NCBI GenBank assembly: GCA_028280305.1
Contig: JANQMC010000162.1
Span: 1-64,000 of the forward strand
Direction of reading: 5' to 3'
DNA from: Pelagibius sp.
GTDB taxonomy: Bacteria > Pseudomonadota > Alphaproteobacteria > Kiloniellales > Kiloniellaceae
DNA length: 64,000 nt
In this document: positions 44,049 to 53,209 of the stretch, piece after piece
How positions within the stretch are numbered: position 1 is the stretch's first letter
How the letters are laid out: each line of letters starts with the position of its first letter
The notes under the pieces: generated by a model
Database searches by the model: none
What the model was told of the DNA's origin: nothing
Seen by the model: the letters and a program-made list of their open reading frames with translations, nothing else
Translations under genes and position numbers: made by a program

Positions 44049-44465
44049 TCAGGCCTCCTTGAATGCGCCTTTCAGCAGATCGAGACGCTCCTGCAATGCT
44101 CCTGACTCATAAGGCCGCGCCGGGACCTTGCCCCAGATCGGACCCGGCCAGGCCGGGTCGTCGGCGAAGCGGGCGATGATGTGGACGTGGAGCTGCGGCA
44201 CCATGTTGCCAAGCGCGGCAACGTTGATTTTGACCGGCTTGAAGCTAGATTGAAGGGCGCGGGAGGCGCGGCTGATCTCGCCGGTGAACTGCGGCATGTC
44301 GTCCTCTCCGACATCGTGGAAATCACGCAATCCGGCACGGCGGGGCACCAGGATCAGCCAGGGATAGGTGGCGTCGTTCATCAGCAGCACCCGGCAGAGC
44401 GGCCAGTCGTCCAGGGTGATACAATCCGCCGCGAGGCCTTCGTGCAGAACAAAATCGTCCGTCAT
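44049..44465 (-). CDS. HIT domain protein
   Basis: Nucleotide hydrolase or transferase of the histidine-triad superfamily, 138 residues. The active-site segment reads VPQLHVHIIAR, with two histidines and Gln where the first His of the H-x-H-x-H triad is usual; this variant is common in a bacterial HIT branch, so activity is likely retained through the middle His. The substrate is unknown (nucleoside phosphoramidates or dinucleoside polyphosphates are typical). It is divergent from the exonuclease gene, starting 23 bases away. Confidence 0.88.
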   Translation of the reverse strand: MTDDFVLHEGLAADCITLDDWPLCRVLLMNDATYPWLILVPRRAGLRDFHDVGEDDMPQFTGEISRASRALQSSFKPVKINVAALGNMVPQLHVHIIARFADDPAWPGPIWGKVPARPYESGALQERLDLLKGAFKEA

Positions 44466-44488
44466 CGGGTAAAGTCGCTCCTGAAAAC

Positions 44489-45532
44489 ATGACCATAAAA
44501 CCTGAATCCTGGCTCAAGGTAACCGAGCGCGGGCTCTATTGCGAGCCGGGGGGCTTTTATGTCGACCCGCACCGGCCGGTGGAGCGCGCCGTGGTGACTC
44601 ACGGTCACGCCGACCATGCCCGGCCCGGGAACCGCGCCGTGTTGGCGACGCCGGAAACCCTGGCAATCATGCAAAGGCGTTACGGGGAGCAGGCGGGCGA
44701 TGACCTGGAGCCCCTGACCTATGGCGAGGTCCGCGACATCGGCGGGGTGAAACTCTCCTTTCTGCCCGCGGGCCATGTGCTGGGCAGCGCCCAGGCGGTG
44801 CTGGAATGGAAAGGCTGCCGCATCATCGTCTCCGGCGACTACAAGCGCCGGCCTGACCCGACCTGTGCGGGCTTCGAGCCGATGCCCTGTGACGTCTTTA
44901 TCACCGAGGCGACTTTCGGTCTGCCGGTCTTTCGCCATCCGCCGGACGAAGGCGAAATCGCCAAGTTGTTGACAGCACAACGGCAGTTCCCGGAACGGGC
45001 GATTCTGGTGGGTGCCTACAGCCTCGGCAAGGCGCAGCGGGTGATCGCGCTGCTGCGCCAAGCGGGCTACGACCGGCCGCTCTACATTCATGGCGCGCTG
45101 CAAGGGCTCTGCGATCTTTACCGCGACCTCGGCGTCGATCTTGGGGAGCTCCGGCACGTCGGCGATAGACCCAAGGCCGAACTTGCAGGGGAGATCGTGC
45201 TGGCCCCGCCTTCCGCGCTGGCGGACCGCTGGTCGCGGCGTCTGCCGGACCCCTTGACCGCCATGGCCTCCGGCTGGATGCGGGTGCGGGCGCGGGCCAA
45301 ACAGCGCGGTGCGGAGCTGCCGCTCATTCTCTCCGACCATGCCGATTGGGACGAACTTGTACAGACCCTGGAAGACGTCGGCGCGCCGGAGGTCTGGGTC
45401 ACCCACGGCAATGAGGAAGCCCTCGTCCACTACGCCACGGGCAGGGGGATCCGCGCCCGGGCGTTGGCCCTGATCGGCCGCGGTGAGGAGGAACAGGAAG
45501 AGGCGACGACACCGCAGGAGGCCAAGGCATGA
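44489..45532 (+). CDS. Ligase-associated DNA exonuclease (MBL fold)
   Basis: Metallo-beta-lactamase/beta-CASP-type nuclease of 347 residues, the exonuclease member of the ligase-associated repair set. The metal motif is VVTHGHADHARPG (H-x-H-x-D-H), with LPAGHVLGSAQ and IIVSGDYK further on. A beta-CASP-like region has ILVGAYSLGKAQR and the C-terminal motif LSDHADWDEL. The stop overlaps the ligase start by four bases (ATGA), so both are made from one message. Confidence 0.92.
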   Translation: MTIKPESWLKVTERGLYCEPGGFYVDPHRPVERAVVTHGHADHARPGNRAVLATPETLAIMQRRYGEQAGDDLEPLTYGEVRDIGGVKLSFLPAGHVLGSAQAVLEWKGCRIIVSGDYKRRPDPTCAGFEPMPCDVFITEATFGLPVFRHPPDEGEIAKLLTAQRQFPERAILVGAYSLGKAQRVIALLRQAGYDRPLYIHGALQGLCDLYRDLGVDLGELRHVGDRPKAELAGEIVLAPPSALADRWSRRLPDPLTAMASGWMRVRARAKQRGAELPLILSDHADWDELVQTLEDVGAPEVWVTHGNEEALVHYATGRGIRARALALIGRGEEEQEEATTPQEAKA

Positions 45533-47112
45533 AGGCCTTCGCCGAGCTTCTCGATCGCCTCTCTTACACCGCCGGGCGCAACGCCAAGCTGACCCTGATG
45601 GCCGATTACTTCCGTGCGGCGCCGGACCCGGACCGTGGCTATGCCCTGGCGGCGCTGACCGGGCGGCTGGATTTTGCATCCGCCAAGCCGGCGATGATCC
45701 GCGGTCTGGTCGAGCAGCGCGTCGATCCGGTTCTCTACGGCTGGTCCTACGACTTCGTTGGCGACATGGCCGAGACCGTCGCCCTCATCTGGCCGGAACG
45801 GCCCGGCGCCAACCGTTCGCCGGAACTGGCGGAGGTGGTGGAGCGCCTTTCGACCGCCAGCCGTTCGGACTCGCCCAGGCTGGTCGAAGGCTGGCTCGAC
45901 GCGCTGGATGCCAACGGGCGCTGGGCGTTCCTGAAACTGATCACTGGGGGGCTGCGCGTCGGCGTCTCGGCGCGTTTGGCCAAGACCGCCCTGGCGCAAC
46001 TCGGGAACGGGAGCCTGGAGGAGATCGAGGAGATCTGGCACGGCGTGACGCCGCCCTTCACCGAGGTCTTTGCCTGGCTGGAGGGCAGGGCGGAGGCGCC
46101 TGATATCGATCTGCGCCGCGCCTTCCGCCCGCTCATGCTGGCCAACCCCCTCGACGAGACAGAACTTGAGAAATTCGATCCGGCGGCCTATCGCGCGGAG
46201 TGGAAGTGGGACGGCATCCGGGTGCAGTTGGCCGCCGGCGGTGGCGAGGCACGGCTCTTCTCCCGTTCCGGCGATGAGATCACCGGCGCTTTCCCGGATC
46301 TGATGGAGAAAGCCGATTTCGATGCGGTTCTGGACGGCGAACTGCTGGTCGCGCGGGATGGTGAAATCGCGCCCTTCAACGACCTTCAGCAGCGCCTCAA
46401 CCGCAAGCGGGTAACGGCAAAGATGCTGCAGGAGTTCCCGGCCCATCTCAGGGTCTACGATATTCTCTTCGACGGTGACGAGGATCTACGGAGCCGCAGT
46501 TTCGACGCGCGCCGGCGGTGTTTGGAGGCCTGGCATGCGGCAGTGCAGCCGGCCCGGATCGATCTCTCGCCGTTGCTCGACTTCGAAAGCTGGGATGACC
46601 TGACGGCCTTGCGCGGGACGGCGCGGGAGCGTTCCATCGAAGGGCTGATGCTGAAGCTGGGGGACAGCCCCTATGTTGCCGGGCGGCCCAAGGGACCCTG
46701 GTTCAAGTGGAAACGCGATGCGCTGACACTGGATACCGTCCTGATGTATGCCCAGCGTGGCCACGGCAAGCGCTCCTCCCTCTATTCCGACTACACTTTC
46801 GGTGCTTGGCGGACAGGGGCGGAGGGTGCGCCGGAGCTGGTGCCCGTTGGCAAGGCCTACTCCGGCTTCACCGACGAGGAACTGCTGCGGCTCGACAAAT
46901 GGGTGCGGGCCAACACCACCGAACGCTTCGGTCCGGTCAGGGCGGTGAAACCCGGCGTCGTGCTGGAGGTCGCCTTTGATGCCGTGCATCGCTCCAAGCG
47001 CCACAAGTCCGGGGTCGCCATGCGCTTTCCCCGCATCCACCGCATCCGCTGGGACAAGCCGGTCGAGGAAGCGGATGTCCTGCCGACGCTGGAGAAGTTG
47101 ATCGAAGGGTAG
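45529..47112 (+). CDS. Cisplatin-class ATP-dependent DNA ligase
   Basis: ATP-dependent DNA ligase of 527 residues in the bacterial Lig group that accompanies Lhr, MBL exonuclease and PdeM. An N-terminal DNA-binding helical domain (about 1-200) is followed by the adenylation domain; the nucleotidyl lysine lies in EWKWDGIRVQL (motif I, K-x-D-G). Further motifs are SRSGDEI, DGELLVA and WFKWKRDALTLD. The OB-fold domain is complete to the C-terminus. It acts on nicked DNA during repair, next to the replicative NAD ligase encoded elsewhere. A repeat element begins directly after the stop. Confidence 0.93.
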   Translation: MKAFAELLDRLSYTAGRNAKLTLMADYFRAAPDPDRGYALAALTGRLDFASAKPAMIRGLVEQRVDPVLYGWSYDFVGDMAETVALIWPERPGANRSPELAEVVERLSTASRSDSPRLVEGWLDALDANGRWAFLKLITGGLRVGVSARLAKTALAQLGNGSLEEIEEIWHGVTPPFTEVFAWLEGRAEAPDIDLRRAFRPLMLANPLDETELEKFDPAAYRAEWKWDGIRVQLAAGGGEARLFSRSGDEITGAFPDLMEKADFDAVLDGELLVARDGEIAPFNDLQQRLNRKRVTAKMLQEFPAHLRVYDILFDGDEDLRSRSFDARRRCLEAWHAAVQPARIDLSPLLDFESWDDLTALRGTARERSIEGLMLKLGDSPYVAGRPKGPWFKWKRDALTLDTVLMYAQRGHGKRSSLYSDYTFGAWRTGAEGAPELVPVGKAYSGFTDEELLRLDKWVRANTTERFGPVRAVKPGVVLEVAFDAVHRSKRHKSGVAMRFPRIHRIRWDKPVEEADVLPTLEKLIEG

Positions 47113-47170
47113 TCTCCCTCTCCCCTTGTGGGAGAGGGAGGGACCCGCGTCAGCCGGAGCGCGAGGGCGG
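47113..47170. repeat. Partial intergenic hairpin repeat (copy A)
   Basis: One arm of the CCCTCTCCC...GGGAGAGGG family, directly after the ligase stop. It contains CCCTCTCCCC, then GGGAGAGGGAGGG, then a degenerate CCCGCGTCAGCCGG and GCGAGGG tail. Full copies occur at 51243, 59403 and 62235. The inverted arms fold into a stem and may end transcription or protect the mRNA end. Confidence 0.75.
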
Positions 47171-47318
47171 TCTCAACCAAAGCGCTGGGCTTGGCTCACT
47201 CTGTGTCAAAACTGGCGCATTCCAAGGTTGTTTTATGCAATAAGAAAATCTGTTGTAAGTTGCTGGTGGGGATCGAGAGCAAGAGCAAGAGATAGCGTTC
47301 GTGGATTGGGGAGATCCG

Positions 47319-48008
47319 ATGCGTCGCTTGAAACGTGTTCTTAAAAGACTTCTTGGACGAACCCAGGACGAGCAGCCCTGGGGTGAGCGGGACAGCCTCT
47401 GGTACGACCGCGCCTTTGAGCAGAACCAGCATTGGCGCGAGCACTACACAAAGTCGAGCTACTATTTTCTCTGGACGGTCATAGCGGACCGCCTGGTTCG
47501 GCGGGGTGTCGGCTCCATATTGGATATTGGTTGCGGCAGTGGACAGTTGGCGCGGCTGTTGAGCGACAAGGGTATCAGACAGTACTGCGGTCTTGACTTC
47601 AGCGAGAAGCGCATCGCCCAGGCTCGTCTCGTCTGTCCCGACTTTGAGTTCCGCAACGAAGATGCCTTTAAGAGCGATGCCTTCGATGTTTGCGACTACG
47701 ATTGTCTGTTGACGACCGAGTTTCTGGAACACGTCGAGAGCGACATAGAGGCGATCCGCCGTGTGAAGCCCGGGGTGTATTTTATCGGGACAGTGCCCAA
47801 TTTCCCCTGGAAATCCCATGTGCGTCACTTCGCTGATGCTGACGCGGTGCAAGACCGCTACGGGGATTTGTTCACCGACTTCAGCGTCGACTTTTTCTAC
47901 GGCAATGACCGGGGGAAGACCTTTTTCCTGCTCGAAGGTATTGTGCGCCCGGCGGCCGAAAACGCAGTGCGTGAAACCTCGGCAGAGCCGATCCGTCTCG
48001 TTACCTGA
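47319..48008 (+). CDS. Class I SAM-dependent methyltransferase
   Basis: A 229-residue Rossmann-fold methyltransferase. GGGGAG lies five bases before the ATG at 47319. SAM-binding motif I is ILDIGCGSGQLARLL near residue 68; motif II has CGLDFSEKRIAQAR; LTTEFLEHVESDIEAI carries the later motif. The N-terminus is short and basic (RRLKRVLKRLLGR). The substrate is unknown; similar proteins modify small molecules or glycans. The sequence just upstream is AT-rich compared with its surroundings. Confidence 0.85.
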   Translation: MRRLKRVLKRLLGRTQDEQPWGERDSLWYDRAFEQNQHWREHYTKSSYYFLWTVIADRLVRRGVGSILDIGCGSGQLARLLSDKGIRQYCGLDFSEKRIAQARLVCPDFEFRNEDAFKSDAFDVCDYDCLLTTEFLEHVESDIEAIRRVKPGVYFIGTVPNFPWKSHVRHFADADAVQDRYGDLFTDFSVDFFYGNDRGKTFFLLEGIVRPAAENAVRETSAEPIRLVT

Positions 48009-48046
48009 CGCGGCTCTTTTCTTTCCGGCCCTTCTGTCTGGGTGCT

Positions 48047-48469
48047 CTAGGTCTTCGGCCGCTTGAAGCGCTTGTGCGGGATCAGGGCGATGGGGACGAT
48101 CTCGACCAGCAGTTCTGGAATCACCAGACCGGGCACCTGGATGAGAATGCTGGCCGGCGCGGTTGGCGTCTTGAAGTATTGGCCGCGCACCTTCTGGATC
48201 GCCGGCAGGTCGTCGCGTTCCAGGAAATAGATGGTCATCGAGACGATGTCGTCGAGCGTGCCCCCGGCAGCCTCCAGAATCACCTGCGTGTTTTCGATGG
48301 CCTTGTGCATCTGCGCCGCGCAGTCGCCGGGGCCGATTACCCTGCTTTCGGCGTCCCAGGCGACCTGCCCGGTGATGTAGAGCGTGATCCCTTCGCCGGC
48401 GATCACGCCCTGCGAAAAGGCGCGCCCGCTCGGCCCCCAGATTCCCGGGGGGTTGTAGCCATAAGCCAT
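48047..48469 (-). CDS. RidA/YjgF-family protein lacking the catalytic arginine
   Basis: A 140-residue trimeric-fold protein of the Rid superfamily. Core motifs are ITLYITGQVAWDAE, AAQMHKAIENTQVILEAAGGTLDDIV and YFKTPTAPASILIQV. RidA itself deaminates reactive enamine/imine intermediates with an arginine in the P-A-R-S segment; here that segment reads APAS, so the arginine is missing. It probably belongs to a Rid branch without imine deaminase activity. It stands alone on the minus strand between the methyltransferase and the repeat-protein genes. Confidence 0.87.
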   Translation of the reverse strand: MAYGYNPPGIWGPSGRAFSQGVIAGEGITLYITGQVAWDAESRVIGPGDCAAQMHKAIENTQVILEAAGGTLDDIVSMTIYFLERDDLPAIQKVRGQYFKTPTAPASILIQVPGLVIPELLVEIVPIALIPHKRFKRPKT

Positions 48470-48727
48470 TTCAGACTCCTAAATTTTGGTGGCCGCCTCG
48501 GCGGGCGGCGCGGGTGCGGTGTTGCTGCGGCGGGTGGATAGTACCAGCAACTCTACGGCTCTGACGATAGCCGCAACGTCCTGCCGGAATACGCCGATCG
48601 TCGCTTGAACCTGCGGCTCACCCTGTGCGACACACCGCCAATGGATCCAAGCGGATCGTTCGCGATCGCAGGGGCAGCCGCCCCGGCTCCTGGCGTCGCG
48701 ACCGCAATTTCAATCAGGGAATGAAGA

Positions 48728-50569
48728 ATGAACAAGAAGGGTCTTGGTGCTCTGCTTCTCGGCGTCAGCCTGCTGTGCCTGGGAAGCCACACGGCCGCAG
48801 AGGCGCAGGCCATTGCCAAGACCTGCTACGAGGTGCCGGTTCGGGCGGATTGCGCCGGGCCGCTCCTGGACCGCCTGCTGGACCGGCTGAGTGAGCAGGA
48901 TCCGCAGGACAGAGACCATCTCACCGCCGCTCTTGCGGACAAGTTGATCAACAACGGCTTTCTGGACAGCGCCCTGAAGGTGGCACTGACGATCGATCGC
49001 AAACCTCTGAAAGAGACGAAGCTTGCGGTGCTGGGCGTTATGCAGGCGAATGTCCGCGAATACGCGGCTGCGCGTGATGTTGCGGACCTGATCGAGGACA
49101 TGCAGCCAAAACGCGCGGTGCTGACGGCGATCATCCAGCGCTTTGTCGCGGATGGCGAGGTCGAGCCGGCTTTGCTGCTGGTCAAGGAAATCGACGATGC
49201 TCAATTGTCGGACGAGTTCCATGCCGGGCTGGTTGGCCAGTTCGCCGTCGAGGAACGTTTCGGCTTGGCCTGGGACAATGCAAAGCAGATCGGCGACTCC
49301 ACGATCCGGAACAACGCGTATTTTGGATTGGCGCTTGCACAGGTCAGATCGCAGCCCTTGGCTGATGTCGAACGTTCCCTGATGGCGATAGACGATCCGG
49401 CAGCGCGTGCGCGGGACTTTGCCACAGTTGGCCTGCAGGCTCACCATCGGGAGAAGGAGGAGGCGACGGATCGACTGTTTGAGCTGGCGCAGAAGACGCT
49501 GGCCGAGGTAGAGGTCGGACGTGAACGCAACCGCGACTCACTGCTGCGAACCATCGCTCTCACCCTGCAGTCCGCGGAGAGACTGGATGCTGCCCTGCAG
49601 GTCGCCGGCGACATCGGTTACCCCGATCAGAAGCTTGTGACACTGGGACAGCTTGCCGGGGCCCTGGCAGAACAGGGCGATGCGGATCGGGCGCGGGAAG
49701 TTTTTCAGGCAAACCTCGACGAGGCCGCCGAGATTGATGATCTGTTTCAGCGTTCCTACATGATGCGACTGCAGGCCGAGTTCATGATGATGGCCGGTCT
49801 TGTCGAAGACGCCCTGGCCGTTGTCTACAGGGTTGCCGGCGATTCCCTGGAACATGCAGACGACGTTCGCCTGGCGGTCGGCCGCACCGCGCTGATGGAA
49901 GGCCGGTTTGACCTGGCCGAGCAGATCATGACCGACATTCAAGAGGTCGAGCGGGCGCGACTCATCGGGTTGAGCTGGATTGCTTTCAACAGCGCCCTTT
50001 ACGGTGATGAGGCGCGGGCGAAGCGTCTGGCCGATACTATTCAGATGAGTTTGGAAATAGATGAAGTCGAGGATCTTCCGGAAATCCTCCGCGAGCTCCT
50101 GAAGGTTCACCAAGAGTTGGGACAGTTTGAGAAAGCGGCTGACCTTGCTGACTGGCTGAAGGGTCACGACTCGTACTTTCGCGAACTGGCGCTGCTGGGC
50201 GAGGCGGCCGCAAGAGAAGGTAGCGCCGAGGTTGCGATGGAGGCGCTGGAGAAAAGGCTCGAAATTGCGGACTCGGGTGACGACTATTTGACCCACCGTC
50301 GCGTGGCCCGAACTGCGCAGGTGGTGGCGAAAGGGCAGGCCCTGCCCGGTGAGCAAACGCCCGAAGATATTCTTGCGCTCTCGAAGCGTCTGACAGACCC
50401 GAACAGGGCCCAACTCTTCGTGAACGTTGCCGCGATCTCCCTGGCCGAGCGGGGCCGCATCGCCGATGCCCAGAAGCTGGTGAGGCTGGCCGACAACCCG
50501 GACCTCAGCGCCGAATTCGAACTGCCGGAATTGGCGGCTCTGCTGATCGAAAGCCTTCAGGCCGAGTAG
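48728..50569 (+). CDS. Secreted helical-repeat protein (TPR-like), unknown function
   Basis: A 613-residue exported protein. A Sec signal peptide (cut near AEA-QAI, about residue 28) is followed by about 580 residues of almost unbroken alpha-helical pairs. The spacing of A-L-x-x-G-x-x-x-x-A resembles tetratricopeptide or SEL1-like repeats, for example LGQLAGALAEQGDADRAREVF. There is no catalytic motif and few cysteines. It is likely a periplasmic scaffold. I recognise no named family. A ribosome site (GGGAATGAAG) is weak. Confidence 0.75.
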   Translation: MNKKGLGALLLGVSLLCLGSHTAAEAQAIAKTCYEVPVRADCAGPLLDRLLDRLSEQDPQDRDHLTAALADKLINNGFLDSALKVALTIDRKPLKETKLAVLGVMQANVREYAAARDVADLIEDMQPKRAVLTAIIQRFVADGEVEPALLLVKEIDDAQLSDEFHAGLVGQFAVEERFGLAWDNAKQIGDSTIRNNAYFGLALAQVRSQPLADVERSLMAIDDPAARARDFATVGLQAHHREKEEATDRLFELAQKTLAEVEVGRERNRDSLLRTIALTLQSAERLDAALQVAGDIGYPDQKLVTLGQLAGALAEQGDADRAREVFQANLDEAAEIDDLFQRSYMMRLQAEFMMMAGLVEDALAVVYRVAGDSLEHADDVRLAVGRTALMEGRFDLAEQIMTDIQEVERARLIGLSWIAFNSALYGDEARAKRLADTIQMSLEIDEVEDLPEILRELLKVHQELGQFEKAADLADWLKGHDSYFRELALLGEAAAREGSAEVAMEALEKRLEIADSGDDYLTHRRVARTAQVVAKGQALPGEQTPEDILALSKRLTDPNRAQLFVNVAAISLAERGRIADAQKLVRLADNPDLSAEFELPELAALLIESLQAE

Positions 50570-50662
50570 CGGCCTCTCAACAGGACCGTTAACACGACTG
50601 TCAAGTGTAAGTCCTCCGCCAGGGTTGTTCACTGTGAAGGAACGTTGGTTTAGTCTTTAACC

Positions 50663-51226
50663 ATGTACAGCCTGCCCGACGTCATTACCCATAACTACGA
50701 TCCAGACCGAGGCGCATTTCGGAACATCTGTGACCTCCCCGAGGGTGAGGCCGAGGCGATCCTGTCAAAGATCAGAAACACCGTGCGTTCGTCTCTTAAG
50801 GAAAGCTATCTGAGTCGAAGATTAAGAACCGAACGCTGGCTCTATGCCGAACGGACAAGAAAGTGCGGCAAGCCCTATCTGAAGCACCCGATCTATTTCT
50901 TCCTGGGCGACTTTGCCGACGGCCGGGATCCGGCGCGGCCTGAGTCTTTGGTGCTTCCCTTAGCCTCTTTGCCGCCCGAAGTTCTTACCTTCACTTATCC
51001 AGACAGCATGGCGAGCTTGCCCCTGGCGACAAAGGCGATGCACTCAGACGACCGTAAGCCATACCATGGCCAGGTCTTCACTCTGGCTGAGATCAAGGCT
51101 GTGGTTGCACAGTTCGGCGTGCCGTCAAGCCATGGGCTGACCACGACGCCCGATGTTTACGACAGATTCATCGAAGTTCAGGTCTGGGATGATCGGCCGT
51201 TGCGGCAGTTTTTGGTAGATCGGTAA
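50663..51226 (+). CDS. Hypothetical protein
   Basis: A 187-residue soluble protein without signal peptide or membrane segment. Features seen are an acidic helix (LPEGEAEAILSKIRNTV), a basic stretch (LSRRLRTERWLYAERTRKCGKPY), a conserved-looking YFFLGDFADGRDP, and a C-terminal FIEVQVWDDRPLRQFLV. Overall composition is compatible with a folded cytoplasmic protein. I do not recognise it. It ends at a repeat element and faces betA. Confidence 0.65.
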   Translation: MYSLPDVITHNYDPDRGAFRNICDLPEGEAEAILSKIRNTVRSSLKESYLSRRLRTERWLYAERTRKCGKPYLKHPIYFFLGDFADGRDPARPESLVLPLASLPPEVLTFTYPDSMASLPLATKAMHSDDRKPYHGQVFTLAEIKAVVAQFGVPSSHGLTTTPDVYDRFIEVQVWDDRPLRQFLVDR

Positions 51227-51242
51227 TCGGCATAGCCGGTGT

Positions 51243-51392
51243 CCCCCTCACCCCGGCCCTCTCCCACTAGGGGAGAGGGAGAAACAGTGAAGTCGCCTCT
51301 AATTTCCCTCTCCCCTCCGTGGGAGAGGGAGGGGCCCGCATCAGCGGGAGGGTGAGGGGGAGATCCGCTTCCCGCATCAGCGGGAGGGGAAG
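51243..51392. repeat. Intergenic double-hairpin repeat (copy B) plus partial unit
   Basis: Bounded by CCCCCTCACCCC (51243) and GGGTGAGGGGG (ending 51360), which can pair with each other. Inside are two hairpins, CCCTCTCCCACTAGGGGAGAGGG and CCCTCTCCCCTCCGTGGGAGAGGG-like, with a spacer AGAAACAGTGAAGTCGCC... between them. A CCCGCATCAGCGGG hairpin sits near the right end and is repeated at 51370-51384. It lies between convergent genes, where a bidirectional terminator would be useful. Confidence 0.8.
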
Positions 51393-51396
51393 CTGG

Positions 51397-53055
51397 CTAC
51401 CGCTGCGCCGTGTCCCAGTTCGGGGCGATCCAGACCGGGGCGTCGGAGGCGGGCAGGGGCGTCTTGCCGCGGATGGTATCTGCGAGCTTTTCCGCCAGCA
51501 TGATGGTCGGGGCGTTCAGGTTACCGCTGACGATGGAGGGCATGATGGAGGCGTCGACCACGCGCAGGCGCTCCAGCCCATGCACCTTCGCTTCGCCGTC
51601 GACAACCGCCATCGGGTCGGTCCCCATCCGGCAGGAGCAGGAGGGGTGATAGGCGCTTTCGACGTGTTCGCGCACGAAGGCGTCGAGTTCCTCGTCCGTC
51701 TGCGCCTCGGGACCCGGGGCCAGCTCAGGCCCGCGAAAGGCGTCGAAAGCCTTCTGGGCGAAGACCTCCCGTGTCAGGCGTATACCGGCGCGGAACTCCT
51801 GACGGTCGGCTTCCTGGCTCATGTAGTTGAAGAAGATCCGCGGCGGCTCTTTCGGGTCCGATAACTTCAGCGTCACCGAACCGCGGCTCTGCGAGCGCAT
51901 CGGGCCGACATGGGCCTGGAAGCCGTGGCTGCCCGCCGGGCTGCTGCCGTCGTAGTTCATGGCGATGGGCAGGAAGTGGTATTGAAGGTCCGGATGTTCG
52001 ATCCCGGCGCGGCTGCGGATGAAGCCGCCGGCCTCGAAGTGGCTGGTGGCACCCAGGCCTTTTTTGAAGAACAACCAGTCGAAGCCGATCTTCGCCTGGT
52101 TCCAGGGCTTCAAAGCAGAGTAAAGCGTGATCGGCTGCGTGCAGGCATGCTGGACGTACACCTCCAGGTGATCCTGCAGGTTCTTGCCGACGCCGGGCAG
52201 ATCCTGAACCACCGGAATGCCCAGAGCCGCCAGCTCGTCGGCCGGGCCGATACCCGACAGCAGCAGCACCTGGGGCGAGTTGATGGCCCCGCCGGAGAGG
52301 ATGACTTCGCGCTCCGCCCGCACCTCGACCCTTTCGCGGCCCTTGGCCAGTTCGACGCCGACGGCGCGGTTGTTTTCGATCAGCAGGCGGGTGGTGAGCG
52401 CCCGTGTCCAGACGGTGAGGTTCGGTCTTTCCATGGCCGGCTTCAGATAGGCCACCATGGCACTCCAGCGCCGCCCGTTGTGGACGGTCATGTCCATGTG
52501 GCCGAAACCTTCCTGCTGCTGCCCGTTCGGGTCGGTTGTGACCGGATAGCCGGCCTGGCGTCCGGCCTCGATCCAGGCCTGGAAAAGCGGGTTCTCGCAG
52601 GTGCCGGCGGAAACGTTCAGCGGTCCGTCGCCGCCGCGGTAATCGTCGGGCCCGCGCTCATAGGTCTCGGCCTTGCGGAAATAAGGCAGCACGTCGGCGT
52701 AGGACCAGCCGCTTAATCCCGACTGCGCCCAGCGGTCGTAATCGCGGGCATGGCCGCGCACATAGGCCATGCCGTTGATGGAGGAGGAGCCGCCCAGCAC
52801 CCGCCCGCGTGGGCAGTAAAGGCGACGGTTGTTCAGATGGGGTTCGGGCTCCGAATGATAGAACCAGTTGTACTTGTCGTTGGCCAGCGGCTTGGCGAGT
52901 GCCGCCGGCATATGGATGAAGATCGAGTTGTCGCGCCCGCCGGCCTCCAGCACCAGGACCCGGACCTCCGGGTCTTCGGTCAGGCGGCTGGCCAGCACGC
53001 AGCCGGCGGAACCGGCGCCGATGATAATGTAGTCGAAGTTCTCTGTATCGGGCAT
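51397..53055 (-). CDS. betA: Choline dehydrogenase
   Basis: FAD-dependent GMC oxidoreductase that oxidises choline to betaine aldehyde. It has 552 residues, normal for BetA. The FAD-binding [15 protein letters not shown] is near the N-terminus, [20 protein letters not shown] follows, and the C-terminus has [10 protein letters not shown] and [16 protein letters not shown] 53055 is used. It is the last gene of betI-betB-betA on this strand. A 154-base gap with a repeat-like element separates it from betB. Confidence 0.93.
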   Translation of the reverse strand: MPDTENFDYIIIGAGSAGCVLASRLTEDPEVRVLVLEAGGRDNSIFIHMPAALAKPLANDKYNWFYHSEPEPHLNNRRLYCPRGRVLGGSSSINGMAYVRGHARDYDRWAQSGLSGWSYADVLPYFRKAETYERGPDDYRGGDGPLNVSAGTCENPLFQAWIEAGRQAGYPVTTDPNGQQQEGFGHMDMTVHNGRRWSAMVAYLKPAMERPNLTVWTRALTTRLLIENNRAVGVELAKGRERVEVRAEREVILSGGAINSPQVLLLSGIGPADELAALGIPVVQDLPGVGKNLQDHLEVYVQHACTQPITLYSALKPWNQAKIGFDWLFFKKGLGATSHFEAGGFIRSRAGIEHPDLQYHFLPIAMNYDGSSPAGSHGFQAHVGPMRSQSRGSVTLKLSDPKEPPRIFFNYMSQEADRQEFRAGIRLTREVFAQKAFDAFRGPELAPGPEAQTDEELDAFVREHVESAYHPSCSCRMGTDPMAVVDGEAKVHGLERLRVVDASIMPSIVSGNLNAPTIMLAEKLADTIRGKTPLPASDAPVWIAPNWDTAQR

Positions 53056-53109
53056 CGCAGGCAAACTCTATCGGGTGACTGAACTGGAATTCCAATCAGT
53101 GGCTCCACC

Positions 53110-53196
53110 CTTCGAGACGCCTTGTTGCACAAGGCTCCTCAGGGTGAGGCGATAACCTATCTTCATGCTGAGGAGGACCGAAGGTCCGTCTCGAAG
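53110..53196. repeat. Palindromic repeat within the betB-betA gap
   Basis: CTTCGAGACG (53110-53119) and CGTCTCGAAG (53187-53196) are perfect inverted ends around CTCAGGGTGAGG and CATGCTGAGGAGG motifs. This resembles a widespread dispersed intergenic repeat type of alphaproteobacteria. It occupies most of the non-coding space between betB and betA and may act on mRNA stability. Confidence 0.7.
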
Positions 53197-53209
53197 CATG
53201 TGGCAGTTT

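Noticed and set aside
48481-48727. Gap between RidA-like and repeat-protein genes considered for a structured RNA or small gene
   Set aside because: It is GC-rich with short self-complementary runs, but I found no convincing terminator, tRNA-like fold or coding frame.
51243-51392. Repeat cluster considered as a CRISPR array
   Set aside because: The units are inverted arms of hairpins, not direct repeats with equal spacers, and no cas gene is present.
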